DNA of 64,000 nt from assembly GCA_013044035.1 (NCBI GenBank), contig JABEVE010000031.1, positions 1-64,000 on the forward strand, written 5' to 3'. The position numbers and the translations under genes are program-made. Origin of the DNA: Burkholderiales bacterium. GTDB lineage: Bacteria; Pseudomonadota; Gammaproteobacteria; Burkholderiales; Burkholderiaceae_C. The stretch's first letter is position 1; every line of letters starts with the position of its first letter. The notes beneath the pieces are model-generated. The model was not told the DNA's origin and did not search any database. It worked only from the letters and a program-made list of their open reading frames with translations. Of the stretch, positions 52,042-62,995 are shown piece by piece.

Positions 52042-52923
52042 TCAGAAGGATGCCTCGTCGTCCGTGGCATCGACGGCTTGCGTGGCGACCACGGCTTGGC
52101 GCTTGACGGAGGTCTCTGGCGCATCGCGATCCGCCTTCGCGTAGTGTTTGAGCAAAGCGACGAGTTGAGCGTAGATACGCGGGCTGCCAGTGACGAGTTC
52201 TTCGCGGTGGAGAAAGTCGGATTCGCCCGTGAAGTTGCCCACCAGTCCGCCGGCTTCCGTGACCAGTAGCGAGCCCGCAGCGACGTCCCAGGGCTTGAGG
52301 CCGATTTCGAAAAAGCCGTCATAGCGGCCCGCTGCGACATAGGCCAGATCAATGGCTGCCGCCCCAGGGCGGCGCAGGCCGACGCAGCGCTCGGCCACCA
52401 TTTTGAACATCTCCAGGTAGGTGTCGAGGTCGTCGCCCTTGCGGAAGGGAAAGCCGGTACCGATGAGTGCTTCGTCCAGCCGCGTGCGCTTGGACACGCG
52501 CAGGCGACGGTTGTTGAGAAAGGCACCACCACCGCGGCTGGCGGTGAACAGTTCGTCGCGGGAGGGGTCGTACACCACGCCGTGCTGCACCACACCGTGG
52601 TGGGCGAGGGCGATGGACACGGCGTACACCGGCATGCCGTGAATGAAATTGGTGGTGCCGTCCAGCGGGTCGATGATCCATTGGTGGTCGGAATCGGCGC
52701 GGCCGTGGGCGGTGCCGGTTTCCTCGCCGAGGATGCCGTGCTGCGGGAAAGCCTTGAGCAGGATCTCGATGATGGCCTGCTCGCTGGCGCGGTCGACTTC
52801 GGTGACGAAATCTCGTGCCGACTTTTGCGTCACACGCAGCAGGTCGAGGTCGAGGCTGGCGCGGTTGATGATTTTGCCGGCTTCGCGTGCGGCGCGAACG
52901 GCAACATTGATCATGGGGTGCAT
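52042..52923 (-). CDS. suhB: Inositol monophosphatase family protein SuhB
   Basis: A 293-residue Mg2+-dependent phosphatase. The metal motifs are GEETG and [15 protein letters not shown], and [15 protein letters not shown] is near the C-terminus. In proteobacteria SuhB also takes part in rRNA antitermination. The extra C-terminal tail of about 25 residues (after [12 protein letters not shown]) is not part of the domain. trmJ starts divergently 47 bp away. Confidence 0.93.
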   Translation of the reverse strand: MHPMINVAVRAAREAGKIINRASLDLDLLRVTQKSARDFVTEVDRASEQAIIEILLKAFPQHGILGEETGTAHGRADSDHQWIIDPLDGTTNFIHGMPVYAVSIALAHHGVVQHGVVYDPSRDELFTASRGGGAFLNNRRLRVSKRTRLDEALIGTGFPFRKGDDLDTYLEMFKMVAERCVGLRRPGAAAIDLAYVAAGRYDGFFEIGLKPWDVAAGSLLVTEAGGLVGNFTGESDFLHREELVTGSPRIYAQLVALLKHYAKADRDAPETSVKRQAVVATQAVDATDDEASF

Positions 52924-52970
52924 GGTGGCGGCGAAGGACGCGACAATGGCGTCTCGAAAGAAAAGCTTGG

Positions 52971-53849
52971 GTGGATGTGAAAGAACGAATGCAGACGCAT
53001 GATTTTATCGGAGGGGGTGTGCCCGCCACGCCGGATGCTTCAGGCTGTGGTGTGCAGCCGCTGTTCGTGCTGGTGAACACCAGCCACCCAGGCAATGTGG
53101 GCGCGGCAGCGCGTGCCGTCAAGACCATGGGTTTCACGCAACTGGCGCTGGTGGCGCCGCGCTATGCCGATGTCTTGCAGCAGCCCGAAGCCCTTGCGTT
53201 CGCCAGCGGCGCCGACGACGTGCTCGCTGCCACGCGCATCTGCCCCGACTTGATGGCCGCCGCAGGCGATTGCGGCGTGCTGGTGGCGCTGTCGTCGCGG
53301 GTGCGCGATTTCGGTCCACCGCTGCGCAGCCCGGAATGGCTGCCGGAGCTGGCGCGCACCGCCGCCTCGCAAGGCCGGCGCGTGGGCTTCGTGTTTGGTA
53401 GCGAGCGCTATGGCCTGGACAACGACACGGTCTATCGCTGCGACGCCTTGCTGAGCCTGCCGGCCTATTCCAAGTACGCCTCGCTCAATCTGGCGCAGGC
53501 AGTGCAGATCGTGGCCTGGGAGTGGCGCAAGGCCATCGGCGTTTTCAGCCTGCCACCAGGACCTTCGGTCGAAAAGGCGGCCACGCAGGCTGAGGTACAA
53601 GGGCTGTTGGACCATGCTGAGCGGGCCTTGGTGACACTGGGATATCTCGACCCGCATGCGCCAAAAAAACTGCTGCCCAGGCTGGCGCGGCTGGCCACGC
53701 GGGCTCAGCTGACGCAGCAGGAAGTGCACATCCTGCGCGGCATCTGCAAGGCTGGGCTTGAGCGTTTGGGCGGAGCGCGAACGCAGCTGACTGGTGAGCA
53801 GCAGACCGACCCGCCAGGTCACGACGCCGCAACTTGCGCGCCGGATTGA
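52971..53849 (+). CDS. trmJ: tRNA (cytidine/uridine-2'-O-)-methyltransferase TrmJ
   Basis: A 292-residue SPOUT methyltransferase that methylates ribose 32 in the anticodon loop. The conserved [20 protein letters not shown] opens the domain. The knot motifs are [13 protein letters not shown] and [17 protein letters not shown]. The C-terminal extension is helical and interacts with tRNA in the family. The start could be 52971 or 52989 (MQTHDFIGG). cysE follows after about 93 bp on the same strand. Confidence 0.92.
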   Translation: MDVKERMQTHDFIGGGVPATPDASGCGVQPLFVLVNTSHPGNVGAAARAVKTMGFTQLALVAPRYADVLQQPEALAFASGADDVLAATRICPDLMAAAGDCGVLVALSSRVRDFGPPLRSPEWLPELARTAASQGRRVGFVFGSERYGLDNDTVYRCDALLSLPAYSKYASLNLAQAVQIVAWEWRKAIGVFSLPPGPSVEKAATQAEVQGLLDHAERALVTLGYLDPHAPKKLLPRLARLATRAQLTQQEVHILRGICKAGLERLGGARTQLTGEQQTDPPGHDAATCAPD

Positions 53850-53942
53850 TCGGCAGATCGATTCGTGACGGATGGGTCGCCCTGCCGCCCCGCCGGAGCT
53901 CCAATACACTCGACTCCCGCTCCGAAGGCTGACGTTCCATCC

Positions 53943-54710
53943 ATGTTCCGGCATTTGCACGAAGACATTCAGGTCATTCTCGAACGCGATCCCGCGGCCC
54001 GCTCGCGCTGGGAAGCGCTGACCTGTTATCCCGGCCTGCACGCGTTGTTGTTGCACCGCCTGGCGCATGGGCTGTGGCGGCGTGGCTGGCTGTGGCTTGC
54101 GCGATGGATTTCGCACTGGGGGCGCTTTCTCACCGGCATCGAGATACATCCCGGCGCACGCATCGGCCGGCGCGTGTTCATCGATCACGGCATGGGCGTG
54201 GTGATCGGGGAGACGGCCGAGGTGGGCGATGACTGCACCATCTATCAGGGCGTCACCCTGGGCGGCACCTCGCTGTACAAGGGCGCCAAGCGCCATCCCA
54301 CGCTGGAGGCCGAGGTGGTGGTGGGCGCGGGCGCGCAAGTCCTGGGGGGCTTCACCGTTGGTGCTGGCGCCCGCATCGGCTCCAACGCGGTGGTCGTGAA
54401 AGCGGTGCCGGCAGGGGCCACAGCGGTGGGCAATCCGGCGCGCATCATCCAGAAAGAGGCCGAACTGGAGCGCGAGGCCACCGCCGCACGCATGGGTTTT
54501 TCGGCCTACGCGGTGATGCAAAACGGTGACGATCCGCAGACCAAGGCCATCCTCGGACTGATCGATCACGCGGCGCAACTGGAGCACCAGATTGCGCTGC
54601 TGTGGCGCGAACTGGAGCAGCGCGGCGTCTGCCCCGCCGATGTCTGCCCGCCGGAGGCCTTGCGAGAGGAGCACTTCGCCAAGGACGCGCTGGAAAAGCT
54701 GGTGAAATGA
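53943..54710 (+). CDS. cysE: Serine O-acetyltransferase
   Basis: A 255-residue hexapeptide-repeat enzyme that makes O-acetylserine for cysteine synthesis. The helical N-terminal domain ([20 protein letters not shown]) leads into [30 protein letters not shown], with the catalytic histidine in DHGMG, and the [16 protein letters not shown] loop. The Cys-rich C-terminal tail is longer than in E. coli CysE. The ATG at 53943 fits the family start. Confidence 0.94.
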   Translation: MFRHLHEDIQVILERDPAARSRWEALTCYPGLHALLLHRLAHGLWRRGWLWLARWISHWGRFLTGIEIHPGARIGRRVFIDHGMGVVIGETAEVGDDCTIYQGVTLGGTSLYKGAKRHPTLEAEVVVGAGAQVLGGFTVGAGARIGSNAVVVKAVPAGATAVGNPARIIQKEAELEREATAARMGFSAYAVMQNGDDPQTKAILGLIDHAAQLEHQIALLWRELEQRGVCPADVCPPEALREEHFAKDALEKLVK

Positions 54711-54788
54711 GGCCGGCGTCGTCAGACTCTGGTCAGTGCATGCGGCTCGCGGCGCCGCCAAGCCGGGCCACGCGCTGCGGCGGTTGTT

Positions 54789-55442
54789 TCAGCGTGCGGC
54801 CGCCCAGGTGGCCAGCGCGCCGCTGCCCAACAGCATCACCGACCACAGCAGGTCCAGGTTGAACCAGGACTGGCGCAGGGCGCGCAAACCCCAGTAGCGG
54901 TAGACCAGCCAGGCAATGATGCCGCCGGTCGTCAGCATGGCCGCGGTGTGCACGGCGGCCACGAGCAGGGCGGTGCCCAGGTCTTGCCGCAGCAGGGTCA
55001 TCATCGCGGCATGGGCGGCGTCGGCCGGCGCGGGGCCGCACAGGCGTAGGTAGACCGGCAGCAGCATGAGCCCGGCGCCATGCGCGGTGGCCATGAGGAA
55101 GGACCACAGCAGCAGATGCGCCGGCTTGATGCGGGCGAGCCAGCGCGGATGGCGCTTGCGCATCAGCTTGTACAGGCCAAAGCCGATCAAGGCCAGGCCG
55201 CAGGCCAGGCCGATGAGCCGAATCTGGCTGACGTAGGCGGTGAGCAGGGCAAAAGGCAGGAGCGCCGCCGCCATGGCGAGGAAATGCCCGGCGCCGATGG
55301 GGCCTAGCGCGAGCAGCACGGCGCTGCCGCGCCGTGCCTGCATGCCGTTGGACACAGCCAGAAGCCAGCCCATGCCGGGGTTGATGCCGTGGTACACGCC
55401 CAGGGCGAGTACCAGCAGCCAGGGGCCGATCGCGCCGGACAT
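54789..55442 (-). CDS. Integral membrane protein linked to the methanethiol oxidase gene
   Basis: A 217-residue protein with about six hydrophobic segments. Motifs GVYHGINPGMGWLLAVSNGMQ and MATAHGAGLMLLPV place histidines near membrane boundaries, which suggests metal binding, as in nickel/cobalt transporter-like proteins, but the family was not identified. It begins 30 bp after the upstream gene on the same strand and is probably co-transcribed with it. Confidence 0.8.
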   Translation of the reverse strand: MSGAIGPWLLVLALGVYHGINPGMGWLLAVSNGMQARRGSAVLLALGPIGAGHFLAMAAALLPFALLTAYVSQIRLIGLACGLALIGFGLYKLMRKRHPRWLARIKPAHLLLWSFLMATAHGAGLMLLPVYLRLCGPAPADAAHAAMMTLLRQDLGTALLVAAVHTAAMLTTGGIIAWLVYRYWGLRALRQSWFNLDLLWSVMLLGSGALATWAAAR

Positions 55443-55472
55443 GGGCTGTGGCTGCGTCTTGGGCCGCTCTGG

Positions 55473-56882
55473 TCAGACCGAGGGAAAGCAGAAGGAGTCG
55501 GTGGAGCAGTCGCCCCCTTCGAGCCGGATCTGGTGCGCCGAGTAACCCTCGGGGAAGGCGACGAAATAGTCCTTGTCCAGCGCCATGCCGCCGTCTGGAT
55601 GGACGTTGACCTTCACCTGCGCGCCGGGCAGGGCGGCGCCGTAGAACTGCCGGTCCCAGGTGCTGTAGAGCGAGTTGGTGAAGTAGACGCGCCGGCCGTC
55701 GCGGCTGATTTCGAGCATCTGCGGCGCCCCGGTGAAGCTGGCACCGCCGGGGTGGGGAGCGCGCCGGGCGATGCCGCCGAGATGCACCGAGCCGGCGAGC
55801 CTGGGTGCCATCGGGTCGCGCACGTCGTACTGGCGCAGTTCGCCTGTTCCCCAGCAGGCGACGTAGAGGAAGCGGTCGTCGAGCGAGAGGTCGATGTCGG
55901 TCACCAGGGGCGGCACGGCGCCGAAGGGCTTGAGCAGATCGGGCAGTTGTTCGGCGCTGGCGGGTTCCGGGGGAATGGTGGCGGTTTTCCTGGCGTGGAA
56001 GACGCCGTCCTTCTCGCGCCACCAGGTCCAGATCGAGCCTTCGAGATTGGTTGTGTCGACCACCACGCCGAGAAAGCCGTAGTCCTTGGTCGGCTCGTGG
56101 GCCGGGCGCACCTCCAGCGCCATCTGGTGGTTGGCACCGAGGTCGATGGTCTGCAGATGCTTGCGCCCGCGCAGATCCCAGAAATGCAGGCAGTGGCCGT
56201 AGCGGTTGGCCAGCAGGTCTTCGCCGATCAGGCCGTTCTCGAACTGCGGCGGCAGGCCCCATTCGCTCGACACCATGTAGTCGTGCGGGATGTTCCACCA
56301 GAAGTCGTAACTCATGCGCTGCGGTCCGCGGTCGAGTTCCCAGCGGCCGAGCACCTCGAAGTTCTCGCAATCCATCAGAAAGATGCCCGGAGGGCCGTCG
56401 GTGCCGTCTTTTCCGGCACCGCCCAGGGTGCTGATGTACAGGCCCTCGGGGCCGCAGTGGGTGGTGTGCGGGCGCGAGTAGCCGGTCTTGTGCATCAGCT
56501 CCTCGGGCTCGATGACTTTGACCAGCCTGGCCTCGGTGGGATGAGGCTTGGTGTCGATGATGTAGATGCGCGAGGAGCGAATGCCGGGGATGACCAAATA
56601 CCGGCGCTCGGTGAAGGGGTGACCGAGCAGGGGTGAGAGCATGGAACTGCAGGCGTTCCAGCCGAAGTGGTGAAATTCGTCACCCTTGTGCGGCATGTCG
56701 ATGCGGTGCACCATGTGACCGCAGTCTTTGGAATCGGGGTCGACGTCGATCACCGCCAGCGCGTCGGGGCGGGTGAAGTCGGGCGAGAGCATCAGGGTGT
56801 AGGCGTAATGCTCCACTGGCGCTTCCATCGCCAGCTTCGGGCTGGGATAGAAACTGGGGTCGGGGCGGATTCTTTGAAGCAT
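55473..56882 (-). CDS. mtoX: Selenium-binding protein family (SBP56), methanethiol oxidase type
   Basis: A 469-residue seven-bladed propeller protein of the SBP56 family. Bacterial members such as MtoX oxidise methanethiol to formaldehyde, H2S and H2O2 using copper. Recognisable strings are DEFHHFGWNACSS, RPHTTHCGPEGLYISTLG, LMDCENFEVLGRWE and SLDDRFLYVACWGTGELRQYDV. TGGAG precedes the start at 56882. The activity is inferred from the family; it fits an organism with sulfur metabolism. It is first in a two-gene unit with the membrane protein. Confidence 0.88.
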   Translation of the reverse strand: MLQRIRPDPSFYPSPKLAMEAPVEHYAYTLMLSPDFTRPDALAVIDVDPDSKDCGHMVHRIDMPHKGDEFHHFGWNACSSMLSPLLGHPFTERRYLVIPGIRSSRIYIIDTKPHPTEARLVKVIEPEELMHKTGYSRPHTTHCGPEGLYISTLGGAGKDGTDGPPGIFLMDCENFEVLGRWELDRGPQRMSYDFWWNIPHDYMVSSEWGLPPQFENGLIGEDLLANRYGHCLHFWDLRGRKHLQTIDLGANHQMALEVRPAHEPTKDYGFLGVVVDTTNLEGSIWTWWREKDGVFHARKTATIPPEPASAEQLPDLLKPFGAVPPLVTDIDLSLDDRFLYVACWGTGELRQYDVRDPMAPRLAGSVHLGGIARRAPHPGGASFTGAPQMLEISRDGRRVYFTNSLYSTWDRQFYGAALPGAQVKVNVHPDGGMALDKDYFVAFPEGYSAHQIRLEGGDCSTDSFCFPSV

Positions 56883-57054
56883 GGCGATCTCCAGGCGTTG
56901 TTGGATGACGGTGCTGCAATCCGGCGCGCGGCCGTGGCGATGCAGCCTTGCAGGCCAGGCCTCCATGCTGGCATCCGACAAAGCTAGACCCGCTCGCCGA
57001 ATCGGCAATGCGGGTTAATCCGGGGGTGGTGGGCCTGGCAGCCCAGGCGCGGCA

Positions 57055-57903
57055 TCAACGATGGATACAGGCGCCCGGGCGGCGTTCGACGGCAAGCTCC
57101 ATGCTCCCGGCATGCAGCCACAAGGCCTCGGCACGATGCAGTGCGCCACCCGCAGCGGCGTCCAGGTCCCAGTCCGACAAGACCTGGCGCAGTTGGCCGT
57201 GATCCCAGTGCTCGCGTGGACGATGGGTGTGACCGTGGATCATCCAACGGCTGTTGGCGGCCTGGAGCCAGCGCGCGGCCTCGAAGGGGTCGGCATCGCT
57301 CCAGGTGTCCATACGGCTTTGAGAAGCGCGGCTCTGGGCACGCATGGCTGCAGCCTGCTCGATGCGTGCCGACAATGGCTGTGCCAGGAACCCGGCCTGC
57401 CATTCGGTGGCGCGGCAAAGCGCGCGCCATTGCAGGTAAGGGGCATCGCTGGTGCACAGCGCGTCGCCGTGGGTGAGCACGATGCGTTGCCCGCCGAGAT
57501 CCAGAACGCAAGGATCGGGCAACAGCGAGGCGTTGCAGCGATGGGCAAAGCCTTGCTGCAACAGGAAGTCGCGGTTGCCGTGCATCACATGCACGGCATG
57601 ACCGTCAGCGGCGTAGGCGGCCAGCGCGGCGCAAACCTGGTGGTGGGCATCTGGCGGGCCCATGTCGAGCAAGTCGTCGCCGACCCAGGCTTCGAACAAG
57701 TCACCGAGGATGAAGAGGCAATCCGCGGTCAAGGCCTCCGCACCCAGCCAGCGCAGAAAGCCGGCTGTGGTGGCGGGCGCCTCAGGGCCAAGGTGCAGAT
57801 CGGAGACGAATGCAAGGTGCCGCCATGTGGGCGGCGCCATCAGATCGGCGAATCGTCCCGGCAAAGCCTGCAGGGACGGTTGCGAGGGCGACTCAGACTT
57901 CAA
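57055..57903 (-). CDS. lpxH: UDP-2,3-diacylglucosamine diphosphatase LpxH
   Basis: A 282-residue metallophosphoesterase that makes lipid X in lipid A synthesis. The metal motifs are [36 protein letters not shown] and HGHTHRP. It begins inside the last 11 bases of ppiB and is the last gene of a five-gene minus-strand run. Confidence 0.95.
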   Translation of the reverse strand: MKSESPSQPSLQALPGRFADLMAPPTWRHLAFVSDLHLGPEAPATTAGFLRWLGAEALTADCLFILGDLFEAWVGDDLLDMGPPDAHHQVCAALAAYAADGHAVHVMHGNRDFLLQQGFAHRCNASLLPDPCVLDLGGQRIVLTHGDALCTSDAPYLQWRALCRATEWQAGFLAQPLSARIEQAAAMRAQSRASQSRMDTWSDADPFEAARWLQAANSRWMIHGHTHRPREHWDHGQLRQVLSDWDLDAAAGGALHRAEALWLHAGSMELAVERRPGACIHR

Positions 57904-58384
57904 CGGCTTTGAGGATCACCACGTCTTCCAGCGGCACGTCCTGGTGGCCGCCCTTGCCGCCGGTTTTCACGCCCTTGATGGCATCCACCACGTCCTGGCC
58001 TTGCACCACCTGGCCGAACACGGCGTAGCCCCAGCCCTGGGACGACGGCGCGGTGTGGTCGAGGAAGGCGTTGTCGGCGACGTTGATGAAGAACTGCGCG
58101 GTGGCCGAATGCGGGTCATTGGTGCGGGCCATGGCCAGGGTATAGCGTTTGTTCTTCAGCCCGTTGTTGGCCTCGTTCTGGATCGGTGCCTGGGTAGGTT
58201 TTTGCTTCATGCCGGGTTCAAAGCCGCCGCCTTGGACCATGAAACCGTCGATCACGCGGTGGAACACGGTGCCATCGAAGTGGCCGCTTTTCACATAGGC
58301 CAGAAAATTGGCTACCGATTTGGGGGCTTTCTCGGTGTTGAGTTCGATGCGGATGAGGCCTTTGTTCGTGTGCAGTTCAACCAT
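57893..58384 (-). CDS. ppiB: Cytosolic peptidyl-prolyl cis-trans isomerase (cyclophilin) PpiB
   Basis: A 163-residue cyclophilin without a signal peptide. The catalytic and substrate residues are in [18 protein letters not shown], the arginine and phenylalanine of FHRV and MVQGG, and [13 protein letters not shown]. It starts 12 bp after ppiA on the same strand. Confidence 0.95.
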   Translation of the reverse strand: MVELHTNKGLIRIELNTEKAPKSVANFLAYVKSGHFDGTVFHRVIDGFMVQGGGFEPGMKQKPTQAPIQNEANNGLKNKRYTLAMARTNDPHSATAQFFINVADNAFLDHTAPSSQGWGYAVFGQVVQGQDVVDAIKGVKTGGKGGHQDVPLEDVVILKAVEV

Positions 58385-58396
58385 GATGGTCCTTGT

Positions 58397-59023
58397 TTAC
58401 TTGAGAAGAATGGCTTGTTTGATGACGACTGGCGTGACCGGCACGTTCTGCATCGGGCCGTCGTCGCGCGTGGTGACCTTGGCGATGCGGTCCACCACGT
58501 CCATGCCCTTGATGACCTGGCCGAATACGGCATAGCCATGGCCGTCGGGTTGAGGATAGTCGAGCGAAGCATTGTCGACGAGGTTGATGAAGAACTGCGA
58601 GGTGGCCGAATTCGGGTCGGAGGTGCGCGCCATGGCGATGGTGCCACGCAGGTTCTTCAGTCCGTTCTTGCTCTCCAGCGGAATGGGCGAGCGCGTGGGC
58701 TTTTGCTGCATGCTGGCAGTGAAGCCGCCGCCTTGAATCATGAAGCCGGGAATGACACGGTGGAAAATGGTGCCGGCGTAAAAATCGTCCTTGACGTACT
58801 GCAGGAAGTTGGCCACGGTCTTGGGCGCGCGCTGGGAGTCGAGCTGCACCTCGATGGTTCCCATGGTGGTCACCAGTTCGACGCGCGGCGGCGCTTCGGC
58901 CTGCACGGCGCGGGTGGTCAGCAGGATACCGCCCAGCAGGGCGGCTGCGCTCAGCAGCAGGAGCCGGCGTGAGCCTCCGGCTGCAATGAAGGAGGTCGAG
59001 GCGCGGGGGGATAAATCAGTCAT
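58397..59023 (-). CDS. ppiA: Periplasmic peptidyl-prolyl cis-trans isomerase (cyclophilin) PpiA
   Basis: A 208-residue cyclophilin with an exported N-terminus ([24 protein letters not shown], cleaved near residue 43). Active-site strings are [18 protein letters not shown] and [14 protein letters not shown]. The start codon at 59023 overlaps the L,D-transpeptidase stop (ATGA), linking protein folding to envelope enzymes in one operon. Confidence 0.93.
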   Translation of the reverse strand: MTDLSPRASTSFIAAGGSRRLLLLSAAALLGGILLTTRAVQAEAPPRVELVTTMGTIEVQLDSQRAPKTVANFLQYVKDDFYAGTIFHRVIPGFMIQGGGFTASMQQKPTRSPIPLESKNGLKNLRGTIAMARTSDPNSATSQFFINLVDNASLDYPQPDGHGYAVFGQVIKGMDVVDRIAKVTTRDDGPMQNVPVTPVVIKQAILLK

Positions 59024-60267
59024 GAAAGCACTCCTGCGTGGAAAAGGCGCCACTGGCCGTCCTGCTTGGCCCAGTAGTCACGGTAGGTCATGGGTTCGGC
59101 GCCTTGCTGACCGCCGTATTGCACGACCAGCAATTCATGCGCGCCCTGGTAGTAGAGCACCGTGGCTGCGGCCAGTTCCGGGCGCCGGGTGGCTGCCGGA
59201 CTGCCTGACTCGGCAGGGGCCTGGGCCAGCAGTTTGCGCACGCGGGCGCGCTGTGCGGCCAGTTGCGCTGGCGAAAGCCACTGCACATGCGAGGTGATGA
59301 CGACGGGGGTGGCGCCCGGCTCGATGCGCGTCATGAGGGCGGTGATGTCGGGGTTGGACAGCACCACGCAACCATCGCTGTCGAGCGGCGGGCGGGCGTA
59401 GCTCGTCGGCGGCACCCCATGCAGCCAGATGCCGCCGCCGGTGCGACCCAACAGCCGATCCCAGGCGTTCGGATAGTTCAGCGGCATGGCCCCGGCGCCA
59501 TAGGTGGCATTCAGCCAGCGCCGGCCCACTTCACGGGTGATGAAATAGATGCCCAATGGGGTTTTCATGTCACCGGCACGCTGCTTGTCGGTGCCCAACT
59601 TGCCCTGGGTGATGTAGTCGTTGGCTTCAAGGTTTAAGGAGCCGTCGGCATCGCGGCGGAAAAGATACAGCCGCGATCGGCTGGTATCCACCAGGATGGC
59701 GTGCTTCACCCCGGGGGCCAAGGCGACGAAATTGCTCGGCACCAGCCCGGGCGCGGGTGCCTGGGCGAAGGCGCGCAGCCGCTGGCGGGCCTCGTTCACC
59801 AGCGCCGCGAGCCGGGCTGACTCCGCCTGCTGTGCCGCGCTGCCGGGCGCCGAGGGCACATCGGCAAAGTGCCGCAACCGGCCCGCTTCGGCTTGCAGCA
59901 AGTCGCCGCGCAACAAATGGGCCAAGGCGAAATTCGGGTACCGCTTGACCAGCAGGCCACTGCGGTGCAGCGCCTCGCGCAGACGCTCTTGGGCAACGAG
60001 TTGGTAGATCGCGATCAACTCGACCTCGGCGCGATCATCGAAGCCCTGGTGCATCAAAGCCTGCTGGCCTTGCCCCAGCAGCGAGCGCGAGGCCGAGGGA
60101 GCGGTGATCGGCACGAGACGCCGAGAAGGCGTGGGCGGCAACCCACGATCGACGAAATCGGGTCGGAACTCCTCAGCACGCACCCCCAAGCTGACCAGCA
60201 GCACGGTCAGCAACCATGCCAGGACCTGGGTGATGTGGCGGCGCCGGGTTCGCAGGGGTTGGTTCAT
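59020..60267 (-). CDS. L,D-transpeptidase (YkuD domain) with N-terminal helical region
   Basis: A 415-residue exported enzyme that cross-links or modifies peptidoglycan. The YkuD catalytic motif is in [25 protein letters not shown], with the cysteine nucleophile in SDGC. The N-terminal half (after the signal anchor at residues 12-32) contains TPR-like repeats, and the C-terminal end ([18 protein letters not shown]) looks like part of an NTF2-like fold. The start MNQPLRTRR at 60267 is preferred over 60303. The TPR-protein gene lies just upstream in the operon. Confidence 0.9.
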   Translation of the reverse strand: MNQPLRTRRRHITQVLAWLLTVLLVSLGVRAEEFRPDFVDRGLPPTPSRRLVPITAPSASRSLLGQGQQALMHQGFDDRAEVELIAIYQLVAQERLREALHRSGLLVKRYPNFALAHLLRGDLLQAEAGRLRHFADVPSAPGSAAQQAESARLAALVNEARQRLRAFAQAPAPGLVPSNFVALAPGVKHAILVDTSRSRLYLFRRDADGSLNLEANDYITQGKLGTDKQRAGDMKTPLGIYFITREVGRRWLNATYGAGAMPLNYPNAWDRLLGRTGGGIWLHGVPPTSYARPPLDSDGCVVLSNPDITALMTRIEPGATPVVITSHVQWLSPAQLAAQRARVRKLLAQAPAESGSPAATRRPELAAATVLYYQGAHELLVVQYGGQQGAEPMTYRDYWAKQDGQWRLFHAGVLS

Positions 60268-60329
60268 GCTCGGAAGCGACTGGGGCCAGGACCTGGTGAG
60301 CACGTCTGCTCGGGGGCAGTTTCAAGTGC

Positions 60330-61475
60330 TCAGGCCACGATTTCCTGCACGATCAGCCAGCGTCCGTGCACACGCTCGAATTCCAGGGTCTTGGGACTGT
60401 CGAAATTGAGTGCGCCCGAAGTGTAGATCTGGCGGAAATGCGCGGTGGCCTTGTCGCCGTGGATCTTCACCTGCAGGTGTTTCACATCCACGGTGATCTT
60501 GGCTTTGTCACCGATGCGGGCTTTGCGCTGTGCCATCCAGACCTTGCGCGACTCGTTACCTGGTGTCTGGAAATTCGGCGCATAGCTGTCAAAGTAGGCA
60601 CTCAGATTTTTCGATGCCCAGGCATGCGCCCAGGCATGCACGGCAGCGTCCACCTGCGCCGGGCTCGCGTCAGCCGCAACAGCCTCTGGTTTGGCCTCGG
60701 TGGCTGCTTGTTTTTCAATGGGTTTGGGCGCCGCCTCCAGGGCCGGCTTGATCGTCGCCGTGCTGACTGCGGCCACCACGGTTGGTTTGGGCACGGGTGC
60801 CGGCCGAACCTCCTCAGGCGCTTTTGCCGAGGTGCCAGGTGCCGGCTTGGCCGCGACGTGCGGCGCTGGACCGGCCGCTACGGCGGTTGACTTTGCCGCC
60901 GCCTGTGGCTCTGTGCCCCTGCTGAACAGCTGGCGTATGAGTGCCAGCTTGGTTTGCGTGGTGCCGTTCTTGCTGCCGTCGAGTTGCAGCGCTTTTTGGT
61001 ACGACTGGCTGGCCAGTTTGGCGTAGACATCACCCAGGTTCTCGAAGGCCGTGGCGTAGCTGGGGTTGGTGCGGATGGCCATGTCCAGCGCAGCCCGCGC
61101 CTTGTCGTACTGGCCTTGCTGGGCATACAAAACAGCCAGGTTGTTGTAGGGCTCGGGCAATTCGGGGTACTGCTCGGTGAGTTGGGTGAACGCCTGGATG
61201 GCGTCGGTCGTCTTGCGCTGCTCGGTGAGAATCACGCCGCGCAGAAATTTGTACTGCGGATCTTTGGCGTTGGTGGCGATCAGCGCGTCGACCTGCGTCA
61301 GCGCTTGTCCCAGTTTGCCGGCGGCAACGAGTTGCTGCACCTCTGCCAGGCTGTCGGCCATGGCTGCTGTGGGGGCGACGCTGCAAGCGAACCCCGTCGC
61401 GAGCCCGAGAACCGCCAGCAGGTGCGTGAGTTTGCGCAGGAGCGGCTTCGTCTGGAAGTGGTGGACGTGTGGCAT
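60330..61475 (-). CDS. Exported TPR protein with C-terminal NTF2-like domain
   Basis: A 381-residue periplasmic protein with a signal peptide (residues 1-41), three to four TPR units (DPQYKFLRGVILTEQRKTTDAIQAF, PEPYNNLAVLYAQQGQYDKARAAL), a long Pro/Ala/Lys-rich linker and an NTF2-like end (WAHAWASKNLSAYFDSYAPNF... VHGRWLIVQEIVA). Such proteins occur next to L,D-transpeptidases and probably assist envelope assembly. It is the first gene of the five-gene run; cysS starts divergently 140 bp away. Confidence 0.87.
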   Translation of the reverse strand: MPHVHHFQTKPLLRKLTHLLAVLGLATGFACSVAPTAAMADSLAEVQQLVAAGKLGQALTQVDALIATNAKDPQYKFLRGVILTEQRKTTDAIQAFTQLTEQYPELPEPYNNLAVLYAQQGQYDKARAALDMAIRTNPSYATAFENLGDVYAKLASQSYQKALQLDGSKNGTTQTKLALIRQLFSRGTEPQAAAKSTAVAAGPAPHVAAKPAPGTSAKAPEEVRPAPVPKPTVVAAVSTATIKPALEAAPKPIEKQAATEAKPEAVAADASPAQVDAAVHAWAHAWASKNLSAYFDSYAPNFQTPGNESRKVWMAQRKARIGDKAKITVDVKHLQVKIHGDKATAHFRQIYTSGALNFDSPKTLEFERVHGRWLIVQEIVA

Positions 61476-61614
61476 GGGTTCAAGTTGGCTCGGGCTGTGC
61501 TAAGTTTTTGATTTTATCCGGGCCTGCCTGCCGGCTTGCCCCGTTCTTCCCCATCCAATGCAGCAGCCTCCTGCAACACCCTCAACGTCCGGTGCGGCGG
61601 CGGCACGACATTCC

Positions 61615-62994
61615 ATGACCTTGCAGATTTACAACACGCTGTCGCGCGAGAGGCAGTCGCTGACCCCCATCGAACCCGGCCATGTGCGCCTGTATGTCTG
61701 CGGAATGACGGTATACGACTACTGCCATCTGGGCCACGCGCGGGTGATGGCGGTGTTCGATCTGGTGCAACGCTGGCTCAAGGCGCGTGGACTGCGCGTC
61801 ACGTATGTGCGCAACATCACGGACGTGGACGACAAGATCATCCGTCGCGCGGTTGACAGTGGCGTGAGCGTGCGCGAGCTCACCGACCGCTTCATCGCCG
61901 CGATGCACGAGGACACCGACGCGCTGGGCATCGAGCGCCCCACGCACGAGCCGCGCGCCACGGATTACATCCCACAGATGCAGCACCTCATCACGCGCCT
62001 GATGGCCAAGGGTCTGGCCTATCAGGACTCCGCGGGGGACGTCGACTACGCCGTTCGCGCCTTCCCCGGCTACGGTCGGCTCTCGGGCAAGTCGCTGGAT
62101 GAACTGCAGGCCGGTGAGCGCGTGGAGATCGACCAGGCCAAACGCGATCCTCTGGACTTCGTGCTGTGGAAGCGAGCCAAGGCGGAAGAGCCCGCCGAGG
62201 TGCGATGGACTTCACCCTGGGGCGAGGGGCGGCCGGGTTGGCATCTCGAATGTTCGGCCATGAGCTCTGCGCTGTTGGGTGAGCATTTCGACATCCACGG
62301 TGGCGGCGCCGACCTGCAGTTCCCGCACCATGAGAATGAAATTGCGCAGAGCGAAGGCGCCAGCGGCAAGCCCTTCGTCAACCTCTGGATGCACAACGGC
62401 TTTGTCCGGGTGAACGACGAGAAGATGTCGAAGTCGTTGGGGAATTTTTTCGCCATCCGCGACGTGCTCAAGCTGTTCGACGCTGAAACCGTGCGGTTTT
62501 TCATCATTCGAGCGCATTACCGCAGCCCGCTGAATTACTCGCAAGACAATCTGCACGACGCCCGCCATGCCCTGGCTCGGTTGTACACCGCATTGCAGAA
62601 CTTTGCCGATGTTCCCGCTGCGCTGGACTGGAGCCAGCCGGCGGCGCAACGCTTCGGCGCGGCGATGGACGACGACTTCAATACCCCCGAAGCCCTGGCC
62701 GTGCTGTTCGAGCTCGCCAGCGAAGTCAATCGCAGCGCCAGCGCGGCGCTCGCCGGCCTGCTCAAGGGCCTGGGGGGCACGCTCGGCCTGTTACAGCAGG
62801 TGCCGCAGCGCTTTCTACAGTGTGGCGCGAATCAGGTTGACACCGGCTGGATCGAGACGCAGGTGCAAGCCCGTGCCGCCGCCAAGAAGACGCGCGATTT
62901 TGCCCAGGCCGACGCGATTCGCGCAGCGCTGCTGGCGCGCGGCATCGTGCTCGAGGACAAGCCGGGTGGCGTCACGCTATGGCGCCAGGCCTGA
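61615..62994 (+). CDS. cysS: Cysteine-tRNA ligase
   Basis: A 459-residue class I synthetase. Zinc and active-site features are [21 protein letters not shown] (HIGH variant HLGH), [29 protein letters not shown] and the KMSKS motif in [22 protein letters not shown] at 61615 is the usual family start; an earlier ATG at 61558 adds a low-complexity leader. The DNA glycosylase gene follows one base after the stop. Confidence 0.95.
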   Translation: MTLQIYNTLSRERQSLTPIEPGHVRLYVCGMTVYDYCHLGHARVMAVFDLVQRWLKARGLRVTYVRNITDVDDKIIRRAVDSGVSVRELTDRFIAAMHEDTDALGIERPTHEPRATDYIPQMQHLITRLMAKGLAYQDSAGDVDYAVRAFPGYGRLSGKSLDELQAGERVEIDQAKRDPLDFVLWKRAKAEEPAEVRWTSPWGEGRPGWHLECSAMSSALLGEHFDIHGGGADLQFPHHENEIAQSEGASGKPFVNLWMHNGFVRVNDEKMSKSLGNFFAIRDVLKLFDAETVRFFIIRAHYRSPLNYSQDNLHDARHALARLYTALQNFADVPAALDWSQPAAQRFGAAMDDDFNTPEALAVLFELASEVNRSASAALAGLLKGLGGTLGLLQQVPQRFLQCGANQVDTGWIETQVQARAAAKKTRDFAQADAIRAALLARGIVLEDKPGGVTLWRQA

Positions 62995-62995
62995 G

